DNA of 30,776 nucleotides from CAVPDE01 sp964580575 (GTDB lineage Bacteria; Desulfobacterota; DSM-4660; Desulfatiglandales; HGW-15), in contig CAZOLJ010000058.1 of the NCBI GenBank assembly GCA_964580575.1, positions 1 through 30,776 of the forward strand. The letters are read 5' to 3'. The position numbers and the translations under genes were made by a program. This document shows positions 7,247-15,154 of the stretch, in pieces. How positions within the stretch are numbered: the first letter of the stretch is position 1; each line of letters opens with the position of its first letter. A model generated the notes under the pieces. It worked only from the letters and a program-made list of their open reading frames with translations, was not told the origin of the DNA and did no database searches.

Positions 7247-8632
7247 ATGGGTAACCATCAACAAGTGAGAAATTTGTGGAAAGGCGTACGCATCATCGCG
7301 CTCTCGCTGCTAGCAAGCGCGTTGAGCTCAGACGACGCATCCGCTGCCGCCAAGGATTCTTTGCGTCGCAGTGCCATTGTCGTTGCTGTCGAAAGAGTGA
7401 GTCCTGCGGTGGTGAACATCAGCACGGTGGTTACGGAAAAGGTGAGTCCTTTTTTCCCATTCGGCGGAGATGAATTTTTCAAAGACTTCTTCCCTGAAAT
7501 GTTCAGCAGAGAGTACAAGCACTCAAGCCTGGGCTCGGGAGTGATCATTGACGGGGAAAAAGGTTATATCGTGACCAACCACCACGTGGTGGCAAGAGCT
7601 ACTGAGATCAAGGTGATCACGTCAACCCAGAAGGAATACAAGGGTAAGAGTTTGGGCTCGGACCCCCGCTCTGATCTGGCGGTTATCAAGATCGATGCCA
7701 AGGAGAACCTTCCTGAGGCCAAGCTGGGGGACTCTGAAGATCTGATGATCGGAGAGACCGTCGTAGCGATCGGCAACCCTTTCGGGTTGACTCACACCGT
7801 GACCACAGGAGTGGTGAGTGCCCTGGACAGGTCCGTTCGCGCCGAGGACCGCATCTACAGACATTTCATTCAGACGGATGCGTCCATCAACCCCGGCAAC
7901 AGCGGCGGGCCACTTCTCAACATCGATGGAGACGTGATCGGGATCAACACGGCGATCTACCAGAAGGCACAGGGCATCGGCTTTGCCATTCCCATCAACA
8001 AGGCGAAAAGGATCGTCAAGGAACTGCTCCGTGCAGGCGAGGTGCAGCCGCCTTGGCTGGGCCTGGATTTGCAGGAGCTGACTCCTGAACTGAAGCGCCA
8101 TTTCGCACTTCCCGCAGAGGGCGGCGGAGTGCTGGTCAGCGATGTGTACGGGAACAGCCCTGCGGATCGGGCCGGTGTGAAGAGGGGGGATGTGGTTTTG
8201 GTCGTGGGTGGCACAGCCGTCACCACCCTCTCCGACTATCAGGATGCTCTCGCGGAATTCACTACCGGGGACCGCATCACCCTAAAGCTTTCACGAAGAG
8301 GAAAAGAGATCTCCATCCCCTTGCAACCTGCATCTTTCCCACCGGAACTCGCCCTAGAGACTTTCTACCGTCGTCTGGGCCTCAAGGTGGGGGAGGGGCG
8401 CAAAGGCAACGCTCAGCAGCGATCCGGCGTTTCCGTTGAAGAAGTGAAACAGGACTCGGAAGCGGCCCGCATCGGGCTGAGAGCCGGAGATCTGATCGCA
8501 CAAGTCAACGAAGTGGCGGTGACAAACCTGGAAGACTTCAAGAAAGCCATCAGCCAATACCACCACCTGATATCACTGAATCTGGTCGTGAGGAGAGGGC
8601 CTTACGCCTATTCCATCACCTTGCCTTTCTGA
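7247..8632 (+). CDS. htrA: HtrA/DegP-type periplasmic serine protease
   Basis: 461 residues: hydrophobic signal (about 13-26), trypsin-like protease domain (about 45-255) and two PDZ domains (about 265-355 and 370-455). The catalytic triad is visible: His113 in TNHHVV, Asp143 in RSDLAVIK and Ser219 in GNSGGP. IGNPFGL and QGIGFAIP complete the Do/DegP signature. These proteases degrade or refold misfolded envelope proteins, and PDZ domains control substrate access and cage assembly. The first PDZ holds SDVYGNSPADRAGVKRGDVV, the second DSEAARIGLRAGDLIAQVN. The gene lies about 120 nt upstream of an ABC exporter on the same strand, consistent with a shared envelope role. No SigmaE-type promoter was identified, because the upstream region is filled with repeats. 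Confidence 0.95.
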   Translation: MGNHQQVRNLWKGVRIIALSLLASALSSDDASAAAKDSLRRSAIVVAVERVSPAVVNISTVVTEKVSPFFPFGGDEFFKDFFPEMFSREYKHSSLGSGVIIDGEKGYIVTNHHVVARATEIKVITSTQKEYKGKSLGSDPRSDLAVIKIDAKENLPEAKLGDSEDLMIGETVVAIGNPFGLTHTVTTGVVSALDRSVRAEDRIYRHFIQTDASINPGNSGGPLLNIDGDVIGINTAIYQKAQGIGFAIPINKAKRIVKELLRAGEVQPPWLGLDLQELTPELKRHFALPAEGGGVLVSDVYGNSPADRAGVKRGDVVLVVGGTAVTTLSDYQDALAEFTTGDRITLKLSRRGKEISIPLQPASFPPELALETFYRRLGLKVGEGRKGNAQQRSGVSVEEVKQDSEAARIGLRAGDLIAQVNEVAVTNLEDFKKAISQYHHLISLNLVVRRGPYAYSITLPF

Positions 8633-8751
8633 AAAGATCTACTCTTCTCCCCGCTCCAGATGTTAGAAGGGGGTGACCTCTGCGCTGGAAACCCTGGAAC
8701 GGGCTGTTTTCATGATTAATGTGTAACCCGAAAATCAAGGGGAGACCGAGA

Positions 8752-9912
8752 GTGTATTCCATTGCTCTTAAAATGCTCATCGGGGACAGGGGCAAGTACC
8801 TTGGCATCATCATGGGTCTGACATTTGCCTCCTTGCTCATCACCCAGCAATCCTCCATCTTCACCGGGCTCATGACAAGGACTTACGGATCCATTACGGA
8901 TCTCTCCCATCCGGACATCTGGGTCATGGATCCCAAGGTTCAGTTTATCGACGATATCAAGCCGTTGCAGGACACCGAGCTCTTCCGCATCCGCTCCGTG
9001 CCGGGGGTGGAATGGGCCGTCCCATTGTACAAAGGCCTGCTCAAGGCACGCCTTGAAGACGGCAATTACCAGATATGCAATGTCTTCGGACTGGACGATG
9101 CGACTCTGATCGGCGGGCCGCCTGTCATGGTCGAGGGCAGTCTCAGCGATCTGCGTCAGCAGGATGCCGTGATCGTCAATGACGTGGGGGCTAGGACACG
9201 TTTGGCCAGGCCTCCCAAGGCCCTTGGGGGCAAACCGGAGCCGCTCAAGATCGGCGATACCCTTGAGATCAATGACCGCCGTGCCGTGGTGGTGGGGATT
9301 TGCAGGGTGTCTCGGACCTTTCAGTCTCAACCCGTCGTTTTTACCACTTACAGTCGCGCCACCACCTTCGCCCCCAAGGAGCGAAAGCTTTTGTCCTTCG
9401 TGCTGGTGAAGGCGAAAAAAGGGGAGGATCCCAAGATCCTTGCAGCCCGCATCAGCGAAAGAACGGGCCTCGCCGCTCACACGGCTCAGGAATTCAAAGA
9501 TCTCACATACAACTATTTCATGAAGAATACGGGCATTCCGATTAACTTTGGGATCGCTGTGGGGCTGGGGTTTTTCATTGGCACGGCCATCGCCGGGCAG
9601 ACCTTTTACAACTTCACACTGGAAAACATTCGTTACTTTGGAACGCTGAAGGCGATGGGTGCAACCAATGGTATTCTCCTGCGCATGATCCTCCTGCAGG
9701 CGCTGGTGGTCGGGGCGTTGGGGTATGGCCTTGGTGTCGGCGGAGCCTCCCTGTTCGGATACCTGCTGGGTGGGACGGAACTCGCTTTTCGCCTGACCAA
9801 AGATCTCCTCATGTTTTCAGGAGCGGCCATTTGTCTGATCATCGTGATTTCCGCGCTCATCAGCATTCGCAAGGTGATGAAACTGGAGCCGGCGATCGTA
9901 TTCAAAGCTTGA
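8752..9912 (+). CDS. ABC transporter permease, DevC/MacB-FtsX type
   Basis: Inner-membrane permease of the four-helix MacB/DevC class. TM1 lies near the N-terminus (GKYLGIIMGLTFASLLI), followed by a large periplasmic MacB-type domain (about 40-250) and three C-terminal TM helices (around FGIAVGLGFFIGTAIAG, LLQALVVGALGYGLGVGG and FSGAAICLIIVISALISI) in the FtsX domain. The start is set at GTG 8752, because AAGGGGAG (8737-8744) sits 7 nt upstream and the protein then begins YSIALKML as relatives do. ATG 8719 is in frame but has no ribosome site. It is followed 4 nt later by its ATPase and then by a HlyD adaptor, giving a tripartite DevCAB-like exporter. The substrate is unknown; glycolipid, siderophore or peptide export would all fit. 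Confidence 0.88.
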   Translation: MYSIALKMLIGDRGKYLGIIMGLTFASLLITQQSSIFTGLMTRTYGSITDLSHPDIWVMDPKVQFIDDIKPLQDTELFRIRSVPGVEWAVPLYKGLLKARLEDGNYQICNVFGLDDATLIGGPPVMVEGSLSDLRQQDAVIVNDVGARTRLARPPKALGGKPEPLKIGDTLEINDRRAVVVGICRVSRTFQSQPVVFTTYSRATTFAPKERKLLSFVLVKAKKGEDPKILAARISERTGLAAHTAQEFKDLTYNYFMKNTGIPINFGIAVGLGFFIGTAIAGQTFYNFTLENIRYFGTLKAMGATNGILLRMILLQALVVGALGYGLGVGGASLFGYLLGGTELAFRLTKDLLMFSGAAICLIIVISALISIRKVMKLEPAIVFKA

Positions 9913-9916
9913 CGTT

Positions 9917-10627
9917 ATGGATGCCATGGAGAACCAAGTAGCTGTCTTCTGCAAAAGCGTGACCAAGAGCTACGTCACAGGGCCGACAAAGGTCATGGCC
10001 CTGCGAGGTGTGGATCTCGAAGTGCGGCAGGGAGAACTGCTCATGCTGGTGGGCCCCTCAGGCTGCGGCAAGACCACTCTGATATCCGTCGTGGCGGGGA
10101 TCCTGGATCATGATGAGGGCGAGTGCCTGGTTTTTCAGCGGGACCTGAGAGGAATGGGGCAGACCAAGAAAACCCGTTACAGGGGGCAGAACGTCGGTTT
10201 TGTGTTTCAGGCTTACAATCTGCTCCCAACGCTCACGGCGCTGGAGAACGTTTCTGTGCCCCTTCTGATCCTTGGAGTTGCTCGAAAGGAGGCTCAGGAA
10301 AGGGCGAAGGACATTCTTGAACAGGTGGGACTTGCTGATCGAATGTTCGCCTCTCCTGCGCAGCTCTCCGGGGGGCAGCAGCAGAGAGTGGCCATCGCCC
10401 GCGCGCTGATCCACGGGCCGAAGCTCATTGTTTGCGATGAACCGACCAGCGCGCTGGATGCGGAGACGGGACATCGGGTGATGGAGGTGCTTCGCGATTC
10501 GGCCCTTTCCTCTGAGCGGGCACTGATCATCGTCACCCACGACAACCGGATTTTCAATTTCGCCGATCGCATCGCGCGGATGGAAGACGGAAAAATTGTG
10601 AGTGTGGAATCCCAAGTGGCGCATTGA
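9917..10627 (+). CDS. ABC transporter ATP-binding protein (LolD/DevA/MacB class)
   Basis: 236 residues with every nucleotide-binding element: Walker A GPSGCGKT (46-53), Q-loop FQAYNLLPTLTALENV (from 98), signature LSGGQQQRVAIARAL (150-164), Walker B LIVCDEPTSALD (170-181) and H-loop THD (207-209). The LLP.LTA.ENV Q-loop context places it in the LolD/MacB/DevA group that energises mechanotransmission permeases rather than classic importers. It begins 4 nt after the permease stop. ATG 9917 or ATG 9926 could be the start; the ribosome site is weak, suggesting translational coupling. It is cytoplasmic and pairs with the preceding permease. Confidence 0.94.
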   Translation: MDAMENQVAVFCKSVTKSYVTGPTKVMALRGVDLEVRQGELLMLVGPSGCGKTTLISVVAGILDHDEGECLVFQRDLRGMGQTKKTRYRGQNVGFVFQAYNLLPTLTALENVSVPLLILGVARKEAQERAKDILEQVGLADRMFASPAQLSGGQQQRVAIARALIHGPKLIVCDEPTSALDAETGHRVMEVLRDSALSSERALIIVTHDNRIFNFADRIARMEDGKIVSVESQVAH

Positions 10628-10787
10628 CAGGGTAGGAAAGTGACAAGTGACGAGTAACGAGTGACAAGTCTTTCTTTGATCTCGTCACTATTTACTTGTC
10701 ACTCGTCACTCCAATGCGAGTTTTTCAACTGAGCTGCTTTGAATAACGCCATCATGCGTAACTCTTAACTTTTTTATTGGAGAGGTT
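10628..10787. repeat. Inverted GTGACAAGTGACGAG word repeat inside the exporter operon
   Basis: GTGACAAGTGACGAGTAACG (from 10640) extends to about 10669, and its imperfect complement occupies 10682-10710 (TCGTCACTATTTACTTGTCA in part). The arms are about 28 nt with a short loop TCTTTCTTTGATC. It uses the same words as the array at 7060-7160. It lies between the ATPase and HlyD genes, so it may attenuate the downstream gene or protect mRNA. The remaining bases to 10787 hold the GGAGAGG ribosome site of the adaptor gene and nothing else recognised. Confidence 0.75.
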
Positions 10788-11882
10788 ATGTTTCGAAAAT
10801 ATGTTCTGCCGGTTTTGGCCGCCGCCGGATTTGTTTTTGCCCTGTGGATGGCCTTGCAGGGAGCCAGGCCGATTCCGCCTTCAAAGCCGGTCGCCGAACC
10901 TCCTAAGCCGCCCTATGAAAACAAGATCTCCGGTTCGGGAATCGTTGAGGCAAGCACGAGAAACATTGCCGTGGGCACCCCTGTGTCCGGCGTGGTTGTG
11001 AAGCTTTTCGTCTCGGTAGGGCAACAGGTCAAAGCGGCGGACACACTCTTTGTCCTGGATGACAGAAAGGAGCGCGCTGCGCTCGCGCTTCGCGAGACGT
11101 TGCTGGCCGAGGCACAGGCGAAACTAGAACGGCTGCTCCAACTGCCGCGCAAGGAGGAACTCCCTGCAGCGCGCGCAAGAGTGAAGGAAGGTGAAGCCAA
11201 TCTCGAAGATCTCCGGATGCAGCTCAGAAACGCGGAGAGGGTCACGGTAGGAAGTGCCATCAGCCTGGAAGAGTTAAACAGGCGCCGCTATGCGGTGCAG
11301 GCAGGCGAAGCGAGGCTCGCGCAGGCAAAGCACAACCTGGAGCTCCTGGAGGCGGGCGCATGGAAGCCGGACATTGCCTTGGCAAGGGCTGAAATCGCAA
11401 GGGCGGAAGCGGATGTGGGCGCCGCTGCAGTGGAGATTGATCGCCTCACCATTCGTGCGCCCGTGGATGGGAATATCATGCAGGTCAATGTCCGGCCGGG
11501 CGAGTATGCTCAAGGAGGAGTCCTTGTGCAACCGTTGATTCTGATGGGAGATCTGGACAAGCTTCATGTTCGGGTGGACATTGATGAGAATGATGCCTGG
11601 CGTTTTCATTCCGGTTCTTCGGCGTTCGCCTTTGTTCGGGGCAATCCGCAGTTGAAGACGGCACTCAAGTTCGAATACGTCGAACCTTATGTGGTACCCA
11701 AGCGCAGTCTGACAGGCGACAGCACCGAAAGAGTGGACACGCGGGTGATGCAGGTCCTTTTCAGCTTCAAGCGAGCGGACCTCCCCATTTTCCCCGGCCA
11801 GCTCATGGATGTCTATATCGAGGATACGGCAGATCAGCCGGCGAAGCGTGCTGCCTCTGAGCCGCCTGGGAAGAAGAAATAA
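10788..11882 (+). CDS. HlyD/DevB-like periplasmic membrane fusion protein
   Basis: 364 residues. An N-terminal signal-anchor (FRKYVLPVLAAAGFVFALWM) is followed by a lipoyl-type barrel half, SGSGIVEASTRNIAVGTPVSG, with VKLFVSVGQQVKAADTLFVLD, a pattern diagnostic for HlyD-family adaptors. A long alpha-helical coiled hairpin rich in Ala/Glu/Arg (about 95-220) comes next, then the second lipoyl half (IRAPVDGNIMQVNVRPGEYA) and beta-barrel. Such proteins bridge an inner-membrane ABC exporter to an outer-membrane channel. The Shine-Dalgarno GGAGAGG lies just before ATG 10788. The C-terminus is lysine-rich. It completes the set with the permease and ATPase. No TolC-like gene is in the window, so the outer-membrane partner must be encoded elsewhere. 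Confidence 0.92.
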   Translation: MFRKYVLPVLAAAGFVFALWMALQGARPIPPSKPVAEPPKPPYENKISGSGIVEASTRNIAVGTPVSGVVVKLFVSVGQQVKAADTLFVLDDRKERAALALRETLLAEAQAKLERLLQLPRKEELPAARARVKEGEANLEDLRMQLRNAERVTVGSAISLEELNRRRYAVQAGEARLAQAKHNLELLEAGAWKPDIALARAEIARAEADVGAAAVEIDRLTIRAPVDGNIMQVNVRPGEYAQGGVLVQPLILMGDLDKLHVRVDIDENDAWRFHSGSSAFAFVRGNPQLKTALKFEYVEPYVVPKRSLTGDSTERVDTRVMQVLFSFKRADLPIFPGQLMDVYIEDTADQPAKRAASEPPGKKK

Positions 11883-11907
11883 TGGAATGGGCTGACTATC
11901 GTTAGCG

Positions 11908-11976
11908 ACAAATCCCCCCCGCCAGAGGCGGATAAACCTCGCCCCCTTTAGTAAAGGAGGGTTGGGGGGGATTTTG
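11908..11976. repeat. CCCCCCC...GGGGGGG inverted repeat
   Basis: AAATCCCCCCC (11910-11920) pairs with GGGGGGATTTT (about 11965-11975). An inner hairpin, CCCCCTTTA-GTAAAGGAGGG (11942-11961), lies between the arms. The layout resembles a dispersed AAATCCCCC...CTTTACTAAAGG...GGGGGATTT element frequent in deltaproteobacteria (from memory). It lies between the HlyD gene and the peroxiredoxin and may terminate the exporter transcript. Confidence 0.65.
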
Positions 11977-12041
11977 AACCTGCTTGTCAAGAGACATGTC
12001 ACCTTACTAATGGCGTTCACTGTAGCAAAGAGAGGACGAGC

Positions 12042-12644
12042 ATGAGTGTCAGAGTGGGAAAGAAAGCCCCGGAGTTTACCGCCGATGCGTTTGATCGCGG
12101 AGAAGTTCGGAAAGTGAGCCTATCTGAGTATCGAGGCCGCTGGGTCATGCTTTTCTTCTATCCGGCTGACTTCAGCACGGTCTGACCGACGGAACTGGCG
12201 GCAGTTGCCGTCAAGTATCCCGCTTTCAAGGAATTGGGAGCTGAAGTTCTGGCCCTTAGCGTGGACAGCGCGGACACGCACAGGAGCTGGCAGGAAAAAG
12301 AGCTCTCTCAGATGGTGAAGGACGGTGCGCTTTTCCCTATGTTCTCAGACCCAGGAGGCCGGATTGGAGCGCTTTACGGAGTTTACGACTCGGAGAACGG
12401 GCTTGATCAGAGGGGCCGGTTCTTGATCGATCCATTGGGAGTGATCCAGTCTATAGAGGTCGTCGCAGAGCCCGTAGGAAGGGATGTCAGTGAAGCGCTG
12501 CGGCAGCTCAGAGCCCTGCAACACCATCAGGCTACCGGGGATTACATGCCCTGCGGCTGGGAGCCGGGCAAGCCCACCCTGTCTAAAGAGCAGAGTCGGT
12601 CTGGAGAGATTTGGAAGGAGTGGAAGGCAAGGCATGCGTTTTGA
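12042..12644 (+). CDS. prxU: Selenocysteine-containing peroxiredoxin (in-frame TGA at codon 48)
   Basis: AhpC/TSA-family typical peroxiredoxin that reduces H2O2 and alkyl hydroperoxides, cytoplasmic. ATG 12042 has AGAGGA upstream. Reading on through TGA at 12183-12185 gives 200 residues: VGKKAPEFTADAF at the N-terminus, then FFYPADFSTV-U-PTELAA at about 39-54, where the family has F-YP.DFTFVCPTE. The stop therefore replaces exactly the peroxidatic cysteine. The rest (ALSVDSADTHRSW, FPMFSDPGGRIGALYGV, RGRFLIDPLGVI) continues without frameshift to 12644. One cysteine remains, Cys171 in MPCGWEPGK, at or near the resolving position. A hairpin right after the TGA fits a bacterial SECIS. Selenocysteine at this position is known for PrxU-type proteins. 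The alternative is a nonsense pseudogene, less likely given the precise location and otherwise intact frame. An annotation that stops at TGA would leave a 47-codon fragment or a late start at 12234. Confidence 0.88.
12183..12212 (+). promoter_or_regulatory. Candidate bacterial SECIS element
   Basis: Directly after the TGA (12183-12185), GGCGGC (12197-12202) pairs with GCCGTC (12207-12212; one G-U) around the tetraloop AGUU (12203-12206). The loop starts 17 nt after the UGA and has a G in its first two bases. Both properties match the published consensus for bacterial SECIS hairpins recognised by SelB. It is a prediction by eye, and no folding energy was calculated. Confidence 0.6.
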
Positions 12645-12780
12645 CAGGGAATCCATGTTTGCATATCAAACGAGAAACGGACGCATCATGTTGGGGGCCA
12701 GGGGATTGCGGTGGACGGGGGCGGCACAGGATGTTATGGGCCTCAGCGAACGGAAAGCTTAAGACTTGAGATCTTCATTT

Positions 12781-12839
12781 GAATCATATATGAATCATTT
12801 TTTAATTTACAAGGGCTATGCATCATATATAATGCATTC
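12781..12839 (+). promoter_or_regulatory. Promoter and palindromic operators of the hipBA-like operon
   Basis: TTTACA (12806-12811) and TATAAT (12828-12833) are spaced by 16 nt, a near-consensus sigma70 promoter. The near-perfect palindrome GCATCATATATAATGC (12820-12835) covers the -10 box. A related box, GAATCATATATGAATC (12781-12796), sits upstream of the -35. Two related CATATAT sites around a promoter suit dimer binding by the XRE antitoxin encoded next. The predicted transcript would begin at about 12840, on the start codon itself. Confidence 0.65.
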
Positions 12840-13085
12840 ATGTTATTTGAGATCGGCAGACAAATTCAACTGACGAGGAAGAGCCGGAAGATTACGCAGG
12901 CTGAATTAGCGAAAGCCCTTGGCATGAGTCGCGCCACCATCGGGCAGATCGAGCGAGGCACGGTACAGGACATTGGCGTGCGCAAGCTTATCCGGCTACT
13001 GGAATACCTGGGCCTGGAGATACGGGTCCGGCCGGCGGGAAGACCTCCAACATTGGAAGAACTACGCGAAGAGGAGGTTCGCTGA
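12840..13085 (+). CDS. hipB: XRE-family antitoxin, HipB-like
   Basis: 81-residue helix-turn-helix repressor. The HTH spans about 17-50 (KITQAELAKALGMSRATIG then QIERG), the classic XRE pattern, followed by a short dimerisation part and a charged tail (TLEELREEEV). It precedes a HipA-like kinase with TGATG stop/start overlap at 13083-13087, so the two are translationally coupled. As in HipBA systems it should bind the toxin and repress the operon; the palindromes at 12781-12835 are the likely sites. There is no Shine-Dalgarno upstream of ATG 12840 and the predicted transcription start coincides with it, so translation may be leaderless. Confidence 0.88.
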   Translation: MLFEIGRQIQLTRKSRKITQAELAKALGMSRATIGQIERGTVQDIGVRKLIRLLEYLGLEIRVRPAGRPPTLEELREEEVR

Positions 13086-14281
13086 TGGCATCTGCATCTT
13101 CCCTCTCCGTGTGGGCCGGTGAGGCACGGTCCGGGATTCTTGAAGGGGAACGGGGTCAGAAGCATATATTCGCTTACTTCAGGGATGCCGGCAGCGAGGC
13201 AGAGGTCTCCCTCACAATGCCTCTAAGGTTGGAAAGCTGGGTGAGCCTTGACTTGCACCCCATATTCCAAATGAACCTGCCAGAGGGAGCACTGCTGGAA
13301 GTAATACGCCGGGCTATTTCCAAGGTAGTGGGGGACGATGACCTGTCGATCCTCCTGGTGACCGGGGGAAACCAGGTAGGCAGGAACCGGTTTTCTCTCC
13401 CCGGCGAAGCATTCCCTAGGATTTCAGAGACACCCGAATCCCTCGAAGAACTCCTCACCTATCCCGACACACGTGATCTTTTCCACGAGCTTGTGGCCAG
13501 ATACGCGCTTCGCTCAGGGATATCAGGCGTTCAACCGAAAGTCTTGCTGGATGCCAAGGAGCGCGGCATGCTCACCTCGGCCCGCTACATCGTCAAGTCG
13601 TGGGGAACCGATTTTCCCTATCTCGCCGCCAACGAGTACTTCTGCATGACCGCTGCGAGACGGGCCGGTCTGCCGGTGCCGGAATTCTCTCTCTCGGACA
13701 ACGGCGGTCTCTTCGTCTTGCGCCGCTTCGACCTCACTCCAGACGGCGCCTCCATCGGCTTTGAAGATATGTGCAGCCTCCAGGCCCTCGGCACTTCACA
13801 AAAGTACGGAAGCAGCTGTGAACGGGTGGCGAAGAGCATCAGGGGTTTTGTGTCGAGTGAACACGTGATGTCGGCAAGGGAGCAGTTTTTTGCGACCTTG
13901 GTGCTGTCGGTCATGGTGCGGAACGGCGACGCCCATCTGAAGAATTTCGGGGTCCTCTGCGCCTCACCCGGCCAGACGGTCAGGTTCGCTCCTTTGTACG
14001 ACGTGGTGACCACAACCGCCTACATCAGAAATGACGTGCCGGCCCTTTCTCTTGCAGGAACGAAGAAGTGGTGGCCGCGAAAGGTACTGGAACAGTTTGC
14101 CGTGACCCATTTGTCCATGCCGGTGAGAGCGATTCGCGATGTTTTCGATCGTGGTGCCGAGGCGGTCAGCGAAACAAAGCGGATGATCCCACGATATATC
14201 GCGGAGCACCCGGAGTTTCGTGAGATCGGCGAGCGCATGATGACACAGTGGGACCAAGGCGTAAGCGACTTGGCGGGCTGA
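13085..14281 (+). CDS. hipA: HipA-family serine/threonine kinase toxin
   Basis: 398 residues. An N-terminal HipA_N domain (about 8-105; FQMNLPEGALLEVIRR is typical) is followed by the HipA_C kinase. SGVQPKVLL (147-155) is the ATP-binding loop, YIVKSW holds the probable ATP-anchoring Lys171, NGDAHLKNFG (280-289) contains the catalytic Asp282, and LYDVV has the Mg-binding Asp306. All catalytic elements are intact, so the toxin is probably active. HipA kinases phosphorylate aminoacyl-tRNA synthetases (GltX in E. coli) and cause growth arrest or persistence. The target here is unknown. It ends 18 nt before the convergent purQ with no obvious terminator between. Confidence 0.92.
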   Translation: MASASSLSVWAGEARSGILEGERGQKHIFAYFRDAGSEAEVSLTMPLRLESWVSLDLHPIFQMNLPEGALLEVIRRAISKVVGDDDLSILLVTGGNQVGRNRFSLPGEAFPRISETPESLEELLTYPDTRDLFHELVARYALRSGISGVQPKVLLDAKERGMLTSARYIVKSWGTDFPYLAANEYFCMTAARRAGLPVPEFSLSDNGGLFVLRRFDLTPDGASIGFEDMCSLQALGTSQKYGSSCERVAKSIRGFVSSEHVMSAREQFFATLVLSVMVRNGDAHLKNFGVLCASPGQTVRFAPLYDVVTTTAYIRNDVPALSLAGTKKWWPRKVLEQFAVTHLSMPVRAIRDVFDRGAEAVSETKRMIPRYIAEHPEFREIGERMMTQWDQGVSDLAG

Positions 14282-14299
14282 GGAACAAACCAGGGAAAT

Positions 14300-15154
14300 T
14301 CAATCTCTGCTTTTCCCCGGCACTTCTTTACGGATGTACTCAACCGCATTCCTGAACACCTTCACCCCTTCTCCTTCTTCACCCGGCAGAGATTTGCCTT
14401 GACGGAGCAGAGTCTCTTTTTTGTGTGTCCAGTCCGGATGGTTGGTGACGTGGTTGAAAGCCTCGGGGTGGGGCATCAGCCCGAAGATGCGGCCTGTGGG
14501 GTCGCAGATGCCGGCAATGTCCATAAGCGATCCGTTGGGATTGGCCGGCCAATGCCCGTTCGCGGGGTTTCCTGAAGTGTCGGCATACTGCGCCACCACT
14601 TGCTTGTTCTTGAAAAGGTTCTCCATGTCCTGGCCCAGAGCATAGAAATTGCCTTCTCCGTGGCGGACCGGAAGCTCGATCTCTTTGATGCCTTGCGTGA
14701 AAATACAGGGCGAGTCCGGATTGATCCTCAGCCTCACCCAGGCATTGATGAAATTCCCTGCCGCATTCGGGATCAGGGCGATCCGGCGTTCATGATAGTT
14801 GCTGTTGAAACCGGGGAGGAGACCCAGGTTGACGATGGCCTGGAAACCGTTGCAGATCCCGATGACCAGCTTGCCGGACCCGATGAATTGATCCAGTTCG
14901 TCTCTGAGGTTGAACCCTATTTTTGACGCGAGAAGCACACCGGCGCCGTGATCGTCCGCCCAGCTGAAACCGCCTCCGAAAACCAGGATGTGGTAGTTGT
15001 CCAGTTTGACCCTAGACGCCCATCGATCTCCGTAGATGAGTTCGTTGATGTGGATCCGGTGGGAGTCGGCTCCGGCCAGTTTCAGGGCGTAATCCGTCTC
15101 GTAGTCGCAGTTCAATCCGAACCCGGTGAGCACCAGAGCTTTCACAGGGGTCAT
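14300..15154 (-). CDS. purQ: Phosphoribosylformylglycinamidine synthase subunit PurQ
   Basis: Class I glutamine amidotransferase that supplies ammonia for FGAM synthase in purine biosynthesis. Of 284 residues, the nucleophile Cys101 is in GICNGFQ, and the His/Glu pair is in LMPHPEAF (about His229 and Glu231). VLVLTGFGLNCDYET (in part) and HILVFGGGFSWADD are characteristic. It is longer than B. subtilis PurQ (~227), with an extra C-terminal helix. It overlaps purL by 4 nt (ATGA at 15151-15154), implying coupled translation and a stoichiometric complex with PurL. Confidence 0.93.
   Translation of the reverse strand: MTPVKALVLTGFGLNCDYETDYALKLAGADSHRIHINELIYGDRWASRVKLDNYHILVFGGGFSWADDHGAGVLLASKIGFNLRDELDQFIGSGKLVIGICNGFQAIVNLGLLPGFNSNYHERRIALIPNAAGNFINAWVRLRINPDSPCIFTQGIKEIELPVRHGEGNFYALGQDMENLFKNKQVVAQYADTSGNPANGHWPANPNGSLMDIAGICDPTGRIFGLMPHPEAFNHVTNHPDWTHKKETLLRQGKSLPGEEGEGVKVFRNAVEYIRKEVPGKSRD

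Noticed and set aside
12183..12185. Peroxiredoxin as a simple nonsense pseudogene
   Set aside because: The stop is precisely at the catalytic Cys codon, the rest of the frame is intact, and a hairpin follows at SECIS distance. Kept as the alternative, not the preferred call.
12234..12644. Short peroxiredoxin frame starting after the TGA
   Set aside because: It would lack the N-terminus and catalytic site. The reading frame, ribosome site and motifs upstream show that the gene starts at 12042.
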